Source of the DNA: Verrucomicrobiota bacterium
GTDB lineage: Bacteria > Verrucomicrobiota > Verrucomicrobiia > CAIQCK01
DNA: 64,000 nt
Direction: 5' to 3'
Assembly (NCBI GenBank): GCA_026397915.1
Contig: JAPLTX010000012.1
Location: forward strand, 106,253-170,252
This document shows, one piece after another, positions 44,523 to 53,566 of the stretch. The position numbers and the translations under genes were made by a program. Within the stretch, counting starts at the first letter, position 1. Every line of letters starts with the position of its first letter. The notes beneath the pieces are model-generated. The model made no database searches. It saw nothing but the letters and a program-made list of their open reading frames with translations, and had not been told where the DNA came from.

Positions 44523-45401
44523 ATGAGCACTTCTGATAAGCGCATCGGCATGATCGGCCTCGGCTTGATGGGAACGGCGCTCACGGAGCGGTTGCTCGAA
44601 CATGGCTACCGCGTGTTGGTCTGGAACCGCACGCGCGAGAAGGCCGCGCCGCTCATCGCCCGCGGCGCGGAGTGGAGCGATAATCCGCTGGCGGCTTGCG
44701 AACGCATCATCATCAGCCTCTACACGAGCGATGTGGTGGAGGCGGTGCTCAAACAGATGCGCGATGGCTTGCGCGTCGGGCAGATCGTGCTCGATACCAC
44801 GACTGGCGAGCCGGCACAGACCGCGGCGCTCAGCGCGCGGCTGGCAGCGAGCGGCGTGCGCTATCTCGACGCGCCAATCTCCGGTTCCAGCGAACAGACG
44901 CGGCGCGGGGAAGCGACGGTCATCGTCGGCGGCGAGCGCGAGGCGTTCGAGGCGTGCAGCGACTTATGGCCGGTGCTGGGACAAAAGGTGTTTCATGTCG
45001 GGCCGTGCGGCAGCGCGGCGAAGATGAAGCTGGTGAGCAATCTGGTGCTGGGTCTGAACCGCGTGGCGCTGGCTGAAGGACTCAGTTATGCCGAGGCGAT
45101 TGGTGTCGCGCCTGCCGCCGCGTTGCAGGTGCTCATCGGCAGCATGGCTTACTCACGCGTGATGGACGTGAAGGGGCGGAAGATGGTCGAGGGCGACTTT
45201 GCGGTGCAGGCGCGGCTGTCGCAGCATCTCAAGGACGTGCGGTTGATTCTGGCGGGAGCCGCGGCAGCCGGGTTGCCGTTGCCGCTCTCGGAGACGCATC
45301 GCCGGCTTCTGGAGCAGGCGGAAGCGGCAGGTTTGGGCGAAATGGACAACAGCGCCATCATCAAAGTGATTCAGAAATCACAGAGGCCGGCTGCATCATG
45401 A
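44523..45401 (+). CDS. 3-hydroxyisobutyrate/tartronate-semialdehyde reductase-family dehydrogenase
   Basis: A 292-residue beta-hydroxyacid dehydrogenase: GMIGLGLMGTALTERLL (NAD site), DTTTGEPAQTAALS, DAPISGSSEQTRRGEATVIVGG (substrate site), and KMKLVSNLV with the catalytic Lys. Start 44523 is chosen by family alignment. The reaction would be aldehyde to hydroxyacid, such as tartronate semialdehyde to glycerate. It overlaps the MFS gene by 4 bases, so the two are coupled. Confidence 0.88.
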   Translation: MSTSDKRIGMIGLGLMGTALTERLLEHGYRVLVWNRTREKAAPLIARGAEWSDNPLAACERIIISLYTSDVVEAVLKQMRDGLRVGQIVLDTTTGEPAQTAALSARLAASGVRYLDAPISGSSEQTRRGEATVIVGGEREAFEACSDLWPVLGQKVFHVGPCGSAAKMKLVSNLVLGLNRVALAEGLSYAEAIGVAPAAALQVLIGSMAYSRVMDVKGRKMVEGDFAVQARLSQHLKDVRLILAGAAAAGLPLPLSETHRRLLEQAEAAGLGEMDNSAIIKVIQKSQRPAAS

Positions 45402-46645
45402 ACAATCTGGTCCTCTCACCACGCGCCCGTTATGCCGTTCTGGCTGCCGTGCTGGTGGGGTTGGTGTTCGATGGCGTGGAACTGGGGCTGATGCCGATTG
45501 CGTCGCTGTCGGTGTCGAAGAGTTTGTTGGGCGCGACCTACACACCGACGGTGGGCGGCGATTGGTTCGCGCGGTTCACGGCCGCGTTGATGCTCGGCGC
45601 GGCCATCGGCGGCATCGCGCTGGGAAACCTGGGCGACCGCATCGGACGCACGCGCGCGATGGGCGTGAGCGTTTTGTTCTACTCGGCGTTCGCCGGGCTG
45701 GGGGCGTTTGTGAAGACTCAGGAGCAGATGCTCGCGCTGCGGTTCCTCGTCGGGCTGGGCGTGGGCGGGATGTGGCCTAACGGCGTCGCGCTTGTGTCAG
45801 AGTGCTGGCCGAACGCCTCGCGACCGGTTGTGGCCGGTGTCATGGGCGCGGGGCTAAACGCCGGCATTCTGTTGCTGTCGCAACTGGCCCGTGTGTGGAC
45901 GATCTCGCCGGACTCGTGGCGCTGGATTTTCAAACTGGCCGCCGTGCCCGCCGTGCTGGGGTTGGTCGTCCTCTTCGCGCTGCCGGAGTCGCCGAAGTGG
46001 CTGGCGTCGCGCGGCGCGACGAAAAAAACCGCGCCGCCTCTGCGCGAGTTGTTCCAGCCTCAGCTCCTGCGTCTGACCCTCGTGGGCATCTTTATCAGCG
46101 CGATTCCCATGATCGGCGCATGGGCGGCCAGCAAATGGATGATCCCGTGGGCCGACAAGGTCGCCGGCAGCACGCACGTGAGCTACAAGGCGGCGACGCA
46201 GGGCTGGTGGGCGCTCGGCGCCACGCTGGGCAGCTTCGTCGGCGCGCAGGTTGCCAGTTGGCTGGGGCGTCGCGTCAGCTATTTTCTCATCAGCGTTGGT
46301 GCCACGGTGCTGACGGTCGCGATGTTCCAACTGACCGCGCCGCTCCAACCGTCGTTCCACCCGGTCGTCTTCGCTCAAGGCTTCGTGGCGACGCTGTTCT
46401 TCGGCTGGCTGGCGCTCTATCTGCCGGAACTTTTCCCGACGCGCGTCCGCGCGACGGGCAGCGGGCTGGCCTACAACTCCGGCCGCTTCGCCACCGCGGC
46501 CGGCGTGATGGTGGCGGGGATGCTGTTCACGGCGCTCGGAGGCGATTACGCCAAGGTCGGCGCGCTGTGCGCGTTGATCTATGCGCTCGGCATGGTCACG
46601 ATCTGGTGGGCGCCGGACACGAGCGGCAAGACGTTGGATGATTGA
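45398..46645 (+). CDS. MFS transporter
   Basis: A 415-residue, 12-helix carrier of the sugar-acid/benzoate-like group. Signatures are GNLGDRIGRTRAMG, VGLGVGGMWPNGVALVSECWP, PESPKWL and PELFPTRVRATGSG. The neighbour dehydrogenase suggests a hydroxyacid or sugar-acid substrate. It differs from the MFS protein at 33232 in loop sequences, so it probably carries another solute. Confidence 0.88.
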   Translation: MNNLVLSPRARYAVLAAVLVGLVFDGVELGLMPIASLSVSKSLLGATYTPTVGGDWFARFTAALMLGAAIGGIALGNLGDRIGRTRAMGVSVLFYSAFAGLGAFVKTQEQMLALRFLVGLGVGGMWPNGVALVSECWPNASRPVVAGVMGAGLNAGILLLSQLARVWTISPDSWRWIFKLAAVPAVLGLVVLFALPESPKWLASRGATKKTAPPLRELFQPQLLRLTLVGIFISAIPMIGAWAASKWMIPWADKVAGSTHVSYKAATQGWWALGATLGSFVGAQVASWLGRRVSYFLISVGATVLTVAMFQLTAPLQPSFHPVVFAQGFVATLFFGWLALYLPELFPTRVRATGSGLAYNSGRFATAAGVMVAGMLFTALGGDYAKVGALCALIYALGMVTIWWAPDTSGKTLDD

Positions 46646-46681
46646 TGCAATCAGCGGTCTGTGTTTGAGCGACTGACAAAT

Positions 46682-46711
46682 GTGGCCGAAAAACGCGAGC
46701 TGCGATAGACT
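46682..46711 (+). promoter_or_regulatory. Promoter of the conserved GTGGCC-18-TAGACT block, copy 1
   Basis: GTGGCC (46682-46687), an 18-bp spacer, TAGACT (46706-46711), then 8 bases to ATG 46720. The same block precedes 49623 and 63212. Confidence 0.5.
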
Positions 46712-46719
46712 GCCGAGTC

Positions 46720-49551
46720 ATGAAGACGATTCGCAGGATGTTTTTCCTCTTTGCGTGCTGCCTCATCACACAGGTTGCTGTCCCTCAACAGTCGCCGCCG
46801 CAACCAGCAATGGGCATCAAGAACGGTTACACCGAGTTAGCCATCGGCACGGATGGAAGCGACCTGCTCTTCACCGACCGTCGCGCGGGCGTTGATCACT
46901 GCGACCACAAGACGAAGACGCCTTTCGCCCGTGTTAAGAAGGGTGGCAAGGAGTTCGGCGCGACGACGGCGAGGTATGAGCGCGGCGTGTTGACGGCACA
47001 ATTCAGCGAGGTTGGCGTTACGGCGACGATCAAGGTTGCGTCGAAGGCCCATTATTTTCTGTTCGAGGTGAAGGAATTGCAGGGCGATGGTGTGGAGGAG
47101 TTCACGTTCCTGGACATTCCGCTGACGCTCAAGGGCCAAGCGGACGAGCCGTTCGCCGCATGTGCGCTGGCGCTCAATCTCCAGACCAATGTGCGCGAAC
47201 TGCCGGGGCCGAACCGGCGGCTGCGCGCGTCCTGCTATCCACGGTTTGGCTTTGCCGGAGCGAAGGTTGCGCTGGTCGCCTGCCCACAGAAGTCGTTGCG
47301 CGCGGTGATGAAGGAAGTCGTCAGCGCCGCGCCGGAACTGCCTCGCTCGCGCATCGGTGGACCTTGGGCGCTGGATTCGGTGAACAACTACGGCTCGTAT
47401 CTCTTCAACATGGGCGACATGTCGGAGGAGAAGGTGGACAATTGGATCCGGCTCGCACAGAGCCTCGGCATCACGCAGATAGATTTCCACGGCGGTCAGT
47501 CGTTCCGCTTTGGCGACTGCCAGCCGAACCCGAAGACCTATCCGCGCGGCCGGGCGAGTTTCAAGGCGGTCATAGACAAGCTGCACAAGGCGGGCATCCT
47601 CGCGGGGCTGCACACGTATGCGTTCTTCATGGCGAAGAACTGTCCGTGGGTGACGCCGGTGCCGGACCCGCGACTCGCCAAGGACGCGACGTTCACGCTC
47701 ACCGAGCCGCTGGCGGTCGAGGCGACGACCGTGCCGGTCGAGGAGAGCACGGAGAAGATGTCTAACGTGACCGGCTTTTTCGTGCGCAACAGCGTGACGT
47801 TGCAGATTGACAACGAGCTGGTCACTTACAGCGACGTGTCGCGCGCGCCGCCCTACGGTTTCACGAAGTGCAAACGCGGCGCGCACGGCACGCGCGTGGT
47901 GGCGCACGCCAAGGGCGCGAAGGTGCATCACCTCCGCGAGTGTTTCGGGCTGTTCGTGCCGGACGGCGACTCTACACTGCTCACCGACGTGGCGGCGAAG
48001 ACGGCGGAGATGTTCAACGAGTGCGGCTTCGACATGATCTACCTCGACGCGCTCGACGGCGAGGACGTGATCGCCGGCGCGGCCAACGGCTGGCACTACG
48101 GCTCGAAGTTCACGTGGGAGATCTGCAAGCGGCTGAAGCGGCCGGCGATCATGGAGATGAGCACGTTCCATCATCACCTGTGGTTTGTGCGGTCGCGGAT
48201 GGGCGCGTGGGACCACCCGACGCGCAGCCACAAGAAGTTCATTGACATCCACTGTGCCGGCAACGAATCGTGCCGCCGGATGTTCCTGCCGGCGCATCTG
48301 GGCTGGTGGGCGTTCAAGACGTGGACGGGGCCGCAGGGCGAGCCGACGTTTGCCGATGACATCGAGTATCTCTGTGGCAAAGCACTCGCCAATAACTGCG
48401 GCCTTTCGGTCATGGGCATCACACCGGAGAATGCGCCAAAGACGCCCGCGCTGCCGCGGCTGGCGGCGATTGTGAAACGCTACGAGGAATTGCGCCGCTC
48501 GAACCGTGTGCCGGAGGCAGTGAAGGAGAAACTGCGCGTGCCGGGCGACGAGTTCATGCTGGTCGAGCAACCCAAGGGCAAGCTCCAGTTCCGCCGCGTC
48601 CAATACGACAAGCACAAGGTCCTTGGTCTCGACGGCTGGAGCAACGAGTGGAAGATGACGAACAAATTCGACCGCCAGCCGCTCCAACTTCGCATCGAGG
48701 CACTCATGTCCGCCGGCCCCTACGATGCGCCCGGCAACATCACGCTGGCTGACTTCGCCGACACGAGCGGATTCGCGAAGCGCGCCCCCAACCCCGCCAT
48801 CTCCGCCAAGCTCGAACCGTCGAGCCAATGCGTGAAGATCGGCAAGGTCAGCGGCTGCTATACCGCCACGAGCAAAATGACGACGCGGCAAGGCGCGTGG
48901 TCGAGTGCGGGCAAGACCTTCGCGCCTCTGGCGAACCTCACCGGCCATGAGGCGTTTGGCGTGTGGGTCCACGGCGACGGCAAGGGCGAGGTGTTGAACC
49001 TCCAGTTGAAAAGCCCGTCGAATCTCTCACATGCCGACGGCGATCATTACATCACCGTGGACTTCACGGGTTGGCGTTACTTCGAACTCATCGAGCCAGA
49101 GGGCCAGCGTCACGCCGACTACCAATGGCCCTACGGCAACATCTACTCCATCTATCGCGAATCCATCCGGCCCTCCAACGTCGAGAGCCTGAATCTCTAT
49201 TTCAACAACCTGCCGCCAAAGGAAACTGCGACGTGTCACCTCAGTCCCATCCGCGCGCTGCCGACAGTGAAAGCCAAGCAGCGCAACCCATCCGTCACGC
49301 TCGGTAGCAAGACGATCACGTTCCCGGTCGAGATCGAAAGCGGACAGTATCTGGAGTTCCGTTCGCCATTGGACTGCAAGCTCTACGGCCCCGCGGGCGA
49401 AGTGCTCGGCGACGTGACACCGCAAGGCGACGCGCCCGTCCTCGAACCCGGTGACAATCAACTCAAGTTCACCTGCGAGCCACCCGCCGGCCTCAACCCC
49501 CGCGCCCACGTCTCGGTGATCAGCAATGGCGAGTTGGTGGGCGCGCGCTGA
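46720..49551 (+). CDS. Secreted protein of unknown function, possible glycosidase-type TIM barrel
   Basis: A 943-residue protein with a signal peptide (MFFLFACCLITQVAVPQ). An N-terminal beta-sandwich (about 30-220) leads to what looks like a TIM barrel (WIRLAQSLGITQIDFHGGQSF, LHKAGILAGLHTYAFFM, GFDMIYLDALDGEDV, AIMEMSTFHHHLWF). A C-terminal jelly-roll region follows. The Asp in YLDALDGED sits where clan-D glycosidases (GH31/GH36) place the nucleophile. I do not recognise the family. It stands alone between two promoter-like regions. Confidence 0.65.
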   Translation: MKTIRRMFFLFACCLITQVAVPQQSPPQPAMGIKNGYTELAIGTDGSDLLFTDRRAGVDHCDHKTKTPFARVKKGGKEFGATTARYERGVLTAQFSEVGVTATIKVASKAHYFLFEVKELQGDGVEEFTFLDIPLTLKGQADEPFAACALALNLQTNVRELPGPNRRLRASCYPRFGFAGAKVALVACPQKSLRAVMKEVVSAAPELPRSRIGGPWALDSVNNYGSYLFNMGDMSEEKVDNWIRLAQSLGITQIDFHGGQSFRFGDCQPNPKTYPRGRASFKAVIDKLHKAGILAGLHTYAFFMAKNCPWVTPVPDPRLAKDATFTLTEPLAVEATTVPVEESTEKMSNVTGFFVRNSVTLQIDNELVTYSDVSRAPPYGFTKCKRGAHGTRVVAHAKGAKVHHLRECFGLFVPDGDSTLLTDVAAKTAEMFNECGFDMIYLDALDGEDVIAGAANGWHYGSKFTWEICKRLKRPAIMEMSTFHHHLWFVRSRMGAWDHPTRSHKKFIDIHCAGNESCRRMFLPAHLGWWAFKTWTGPQGEPTFADDIEYLCGKALANNCGLSVMGITPENAPKTPALPRLAAIVKRYEELRRSNRVPEAVKEKLRVPGDEFMLVEQPKGKLQFRRVQYDKHKVLGLDGWSNEWKMTNKFDRQPLQLRIEALMSAGPYDAPGNITLADFADTSGFAKRAPNPAISAKLEPSSQCVKIGKVSGCYTATSKMTTRQGAWSSAGKTFAPLANLTGHEAFGVWVHGDGKGEVLNLQLKSPSNLSHADGDHYITVDFTGWRYFELIEPEGQRHADYQWPYGNIYSIYRESIRPSNVESLNLYFNNLPPKETATCHLSPIRALPTVKAKQRNPSVTLGSKTITFPVEIESGQYLEFRSPLDCKLYGPAGEVLGDVTPQGDAPVLEPGDNQLKFTCEPPAGLNPRAHVSVISNGELVGAR

Positions 49552-49584
49552 GACTCCTGTGCCAGCTTTTGAGACTGACAACCT

Positions 49585-49614
49585 GTGGCCAGAACGGGGG
49601 CGTTGCGCTAGACT
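49585..49614 (+). promoter_or_regulatory. Promoter of the conserved GTGGCC-18-TAGACT block, copy 2
   Basis: GTGGCC (49585-49590), an 18-bp spacer, TAGACT (49609-49614), then 8 bases to ATG 49623. The further upstream gccagcttttgagactgac is shared with the copy before 63212. Confidence 0.55.
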
Positions 49615-49622
49615 GCCGAACC

Positions 49623-52241
49623 ATGAAGACGATCCGCGGCTGTTTCCTCGTCGCGGCGGGCGTGCTGCTCGCCGGCTGGCTGTCGGCCCAGGCAGCCCCG
49701 TCGGCCACCACCTTCCGCGTCGGCGCGTTCGCGATAGATGTCACGCCGACGAACTTCCCCGTCATCGTCAACGGCGGTTTCCTCGCCAAGACCGCCGACA
49801 AGGTTCACGACCGCCTTCACATGCGCTGGCTTGTGCTCGATGACGGGCGGACGCGCGTCGCACTCGGCGTGCTCGACACGTGCGTCATCCCCAGAGAGTT
49901 TGCCGATGAGGTAAAGGCGCGAGCGACGAAGCTGACCGGCATCCCGGCGGAACGGATCATGCTCTCGGCCACACACACCCACAGCGCGCCATCGCTGATG
50001 CAGTGCCTCGGCACGCCGCCCGACCCGAATTATCCAGCGTTCGTGTTGCCGCGAATCGTGGAGGGCTTGCAGTGCGCTGTGAAGAACCTCGCTCCCGCCC
50101 GCGTCGGCTGGGCGGTCGCACAGGCGCCAAAGCACACGAACACGCGCGTCTGGATTCGCCGGCCCGACAAGATGCTGACCGATCCGTTCGGCGACGTGAC
50201 CGTGCGCGCCATGATGCATCCCGGCTACCAGAATCCCGACGCCATCGGACCTGTGGGGCCTTCCGACCCGGCGCTGACATTGCTGGCGGCGCAGTCGCTC
50301 GACGGGCGGCCTATCGCGGTGCTGGCGAACTATTCAATGCACTACTTCGGCGCGCCGGCGGTGTCGGCGGACTATTATGGGGTGTTTGCCGAGAAAATCG
50401 GTCCGCTCATCGGCGCAGGGAATGGCTTCGTCGGCATCATGTCGCAAGGCACCAGCGGTGATCAACACTGGATGGACTACAGCCAGCCAAAGCGCGCGGT
50501 CACGATAGATGCTTACGCCAGCGAATTGGCGCAGATCGCAGCGAACGCTTACAAAACTATTGTGTTTCGCGACTCGGTGCCGTTGGAGATGCGCGAGAAG
50601 ACGTTGCGGATCGCCACGCGCCAGCCGGATGCGAAACGGCTCGCGTGGGCGCGCGACCTCGTCAAGAAGATGGGCGAGCGCCCGCCAAAGTCGCAGCCGG
50701 AGGTTTATGCACGCGAGGCGCTCTGGCTGAAAGCGAATCCAACGCGCGCCGTGAAGCTGCAAACCGTGCGCGTCGGCGAACTCGGCATCGCGATCTGGCC
50801 GTGCGAGGTCTTCGCCATCAGCGGCATCAAGATCAAGGCCCAAAGCCCGCTCCAGCCGACGATGAACATCGAATTGGCTAACGCTGAGGAAGGCTACATC
50901 CCGCCACCGGAAATCTATCCGCTCGGCGGCTACAACACGTGGCCGTGCCGCAGCGCCGGTTTGGAGCCGAACGCCGAGCCGAAGATCGTGGACGCATTGC
51001 TCGGCCTGCTCGAAGATGTCAGTGGCAAGAGCCGACGCAAGGTCCCCGCCTCACTCGGCGCATACGCGGAAATCGTGCTGGCCTCAAAGCCGTTGGCCTA
51101 CTGGCGGCTCGACGAATGGAGCGGTCCCATCGCGCGTGACGCCACGGGCGCAGGACGCCACGCGACGTATGAACCAGGCGTTGCGCGCTGGCTTGACGGG
51201 CCGAAGTTTGCGGGTGAGATCACGATCAATCGTTGCGCGCACTTCGCCGGCCATCGGTTGAACGCGACGCTCAAGGGGCTGGGAGACACCTACACGATCG
51301 AGTTGTGGTTCTGGGACGGCATGCCGGGAACGGGGCGTTTGCTCGAACTCGACGGCCATCCGGTTTCGCTCAAATCTGCCTCACCGAAGACTTGGCAACA
51401 TCTTGTGTTGATCCGCGATGGCGACCGGGTCACGACGTATCTGGATGGCAATCTTGCACCTGATGCGATCACCGGCGCATTGCCGGCCGCACCGAAGAAC
51501 ATCACGCTTGCCGCCGGCTTCGAGGGCAAGCTCGACGAGGTCGCCATCTACGATCACGCGCTCACTGCCACGGACATCGCGACGCACTGGAGGGTGTCGG
51601 GCATTGAAGGCGTGCGCGGCGCGGTGGAGCGCGCCCAACCGCCGCCGTTCACAGGCGACTACGCCGGCGCGGTCCGCGCATTGAAGCCGCGTGTTTACCT
51701 GCCTGCCGTCGCGGCTGACGGCGGGGCGCGCTCAGAACAAGTTGGCGGACAATACAGCGTCGCATTCTGGTTCCGAAACATCCTGCCCAACGACGCCCGC
51801 CCCGTGACAGCGTATCTGTTCTCGCGCGGCCCCGCCGACGACCACGCCGCGCCCGGCGACCATCTCGGCATCGGCGGCACGCACAAGCAAAACGTCGGTC
51901 GGCTCTTCTTCTTCAACGGCAACCAGCGCGGCCAGACTCTCGCCAGCACGGCGACGATTCCGCCCGGCACATGGAACCACGTCGTATTCGTCCGCGCGGG
52001 CAAGCGCGTAACGGCGTATCTGAACGGCGCGAGCATGCCGGCATTCGACGGCGAGGCGGACGTGACGGCCGGCGACGCGGCCCCGTTTTTCGTCGGCGCG
52101 CGATGCGACCAATTTGCGCCGCTGGACGGACAGATCGCCGAGTTCGCGCTGTTTGACTGCGTGCTCAGCGCCGCCGACGCCGCGCAACTTTACCGTGCAG
52201 CAGGTTTGCCCACCCACCTGACCAAAGGAGATGCAAAATGA
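49623..52241 (+). CDS. Neutral ceramidase-like protein with two LamG-type lectin domains
   Basis: An 872-residue protein with a signal peptide (MKTIRGCFLVAAGVLLAGWLSA split by family cleavage after SAQA). The ceramidase N-terminal domain spans about 30-470: IDVTPTNFPV, zinc motif THTHSAP, LANYSMHYFGAP. Two concanavalin/LamG domains follow: SKPLAYWRLDEWSGP at about 490 and GGQYSVAFWFRNILP at about 710. It would hydrolyse an N-acyl amide or ester on a glycan- or lipid-bound target outside the cell. It heads the ten-gene operon; its stop overlaps the next start. Confidence 0.87.
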   Translation: MKTIRGCFLVAAGVLLAGWLSAQAAPSATTFRVGAFAIDVTPTNFPVIVNGGFLAKTADKVHDRLHMRWLVLDDGRTRVALGVLDTCVIPREFADEVKARATKLTGIPAERIMLSATHTHSAPSLMQCLGTPPDPNYPAFVLPRIVEGLQCAVKNLAPARVGWAVAQAPKHTNTRVWIRRPDKMLTDPFGDVTVRAMMHPGYQNPDAIGPVGPSDPALTLLAAQSLDGRPIAVLANYSMHYFGAPAVSADYYGVFAEKIGPLIGAGNGFVGIMSQGTSGDQHWMDYSQPKRAVTIDAYASELAQIAANAYKTIVFRDSVPLEMREKTLRIATRQPDAKRLAWARDLVKKMGERPPKSQPEVYAREALWLKANPTRAVKLQTVRVGELGIAIWPCEVFAISGIKIKAQSPLQPTMNIELANAEEGYIPPPEIYPLGGYNTWPCRSAGLEPNAEPKIVDALLGLLEDVSGKSRRKVPASLGAYAEIVLASKPLAYWRLDEWSGPIARDATGAGRHATYEPGVARWLDGPKFAGEITINRCAHFAGHRLNATLKGLGDTYTIELWFWDGMPGTGRLLELDGHPVSLKSASPKTWQHLVLIRDGDRVTTYLDGNLAPDAITGALPAAPKNITLAAGFEGKLDEVAIYDHALTATDIATHWRVSGIEGVRGAVERAQPPPFTGDYAGAVRALKPRVYLPAVAADGGARSEQVGGQYSVAFWFRNILPNDARPVTAYLFSRGPADDHAAPGDHLGIGGTHKQNVGRLFFFNGNQRGQTLASTATIPPGTWNHVVFVRAGKRVTAYLNGASMPAFDGEADVTAGDAAPFFVGARCDQFAPLDGQIAEFALFDCVLSAADAAQLYRAAGLPTHLTKGDAK

Positions 52242-53530
52242 AGATGCAGATCAATCGCCGTGATTTCCTGAAGACCACCGTCGCTGCAGCCGGCGCGCTC
52301 GCGATGCCGAACCTCATCCCTGCGACCGCGTTCGGCGCGAACAACAAGATTGCGCTCGGCTGCATCGGCGTCGGCGGCATGGGCACGGGGAACATGCGGA
52401 ACTTCCTCGGCCTCGATGGTTGCCGGGTCGTGGTCGTGTGCGATACCTACGAGGACCGTCGCCAGAAAGCCAAGGGGCTTGTGGACAAGGAATACGGCGA
52501 CACCGGTTGCGCGATGTGCGGCGACTGGCGCGAGGTGCTGGCCCGCAAGGACATTGACGCGGTGAGCATCGCCACGCAGGACCACTGGCACGCGCTCATT
52601 GCCACGGCGGCCGCCGCGGCGAAGAAAGACATGTATCTCGAAAAGCCGACAGGTGTGTCGGTCGAGGAAAGCCAGAAGATCCTCGCGGCCATCCGCAAAC
52701 ACAAGCGCGTGTTCCAAGCTGGCACGTGGCAACGCTCGCAGCAAAAGTTCCGACTCATCTGCGAGCTGGCCCGCAACGGTTACGTAGGGAAACTTCGCGA
52801 GGTTCAGGTCTCCGCGCCCGGCCCGAGCTACCAGCCGAAGTATGACGGCCCGATGGATCCGCAGCCGGTGCCGGAGGGTTTTGACTGGGCCATGTGGCGC
52901 GGCCCGGCTCCGGACAAACCCTACAATCCCGGCCGCGTGTCGAAGCCGGACTGGTATCTCATCTGGGATTACTGCGCCGGGTTCATCTGCAACTGGGGTG
53001 TGCATTACCTCGACATCGCCAACTGGGGTTGCCCGTCCATCGCCAGGACGCCCTGCGAGATCGAATGCAAAGGCACTTACCGCAAGAGAGGTTTTACGGA
53101 CAACATCGAGGGATGGAACGCGACGTTCACGTTCGCCGACGGCCTGAAGATGGTCTTCTGTGACCGGTCGGAGTCGGAGCAAACCGTCGGCACGCGGTTC
53201 ATCGGCGACAAAGGCTGGGTGCATGTGAACCGCGCGGGCATGTGGGCCGAACCGGAGTCGTTGTTGCGCGTCAAACTCAAGGACAACGAAATCCATTTGC
53301 ACGACTCCAAACATCATCAAAACGATTTCCTGCAAAGTGTCCGCAGCCGCAAAGATCCCGTCTCCAACATTGACGCCGTGCACGTCGCGAGCTGCCTCGG
53401 CCTCGTCGCCGAGATTGCCGCGCGGCTGGAGACGAAGCTGAAGTGGGATCCGAAGAAAGAGAAGTTTATCGGCAACGACGAGGCCAACCAGAGGCTGAAG
53501 CGGCCGATGTTCAATGGTTGGAAACTGTGA
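52238..53530 (+). CDS. Tat-exported Gfo/Idh/MocA oxidoreductase
   Basis: A 430-residue protein with leader NRRDFLKTTVAAAGALAMP. NAD domain: IALGCIGVGGMGTGNMRNF. Catalytic region: YLEKPTGVSVEES. It is a close paralogue of the protein at 55212, sharing the stretches PKYDGPMDPQPVPEGFDW and DYCAGFICNWGVH and the end NGWKL. It probably oxidises a sugar hydroxyl, with the substrate differing subtly from that of its paralogue. Overlaps the ceramidase-like gene. Confidence 0.9.
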   Translation: MKMQINRRDFLKTTVAAAGALAMPNLIPATAFGANNKIALGCIGVGGMGTGNMRNFLGLDGCRVVVVCDTYEDRRQKAKGLVDKEYGDTGCAMCGDWREVLARKDIDAVSIATQDHWHALIATAAAAAKKDMYLEKPTGVSVEESQKILAAIRKHKRVFQAGTWQRSQQKFRLICELARNGYVGKLREVQVSAPGPSYQPKYDGPMDPQPVPEGFDWAMWRGPAPDKPYNPGRVSKPDWYLIWDYCAGFICNWGVHYLDIANWGCPSIARTPCEIECKGTYRKRGFTDNIEGWNATFTFADGLKMVFCDRSESEQTVGTRFIGDKGWVHVNRAGMWAEPESLLRVKLKDNEIHLHDSKHHQNDFLQSVRSRKDPVSNIDAVHVASCLGLVAEIAARLETKLKWDPKKEKFIGNDEANQRLKRPMFNGWKL

Positions 53531-53566
53531 GCGATGCGGGCGCACGACCTCAGCCACTATGCTGCC

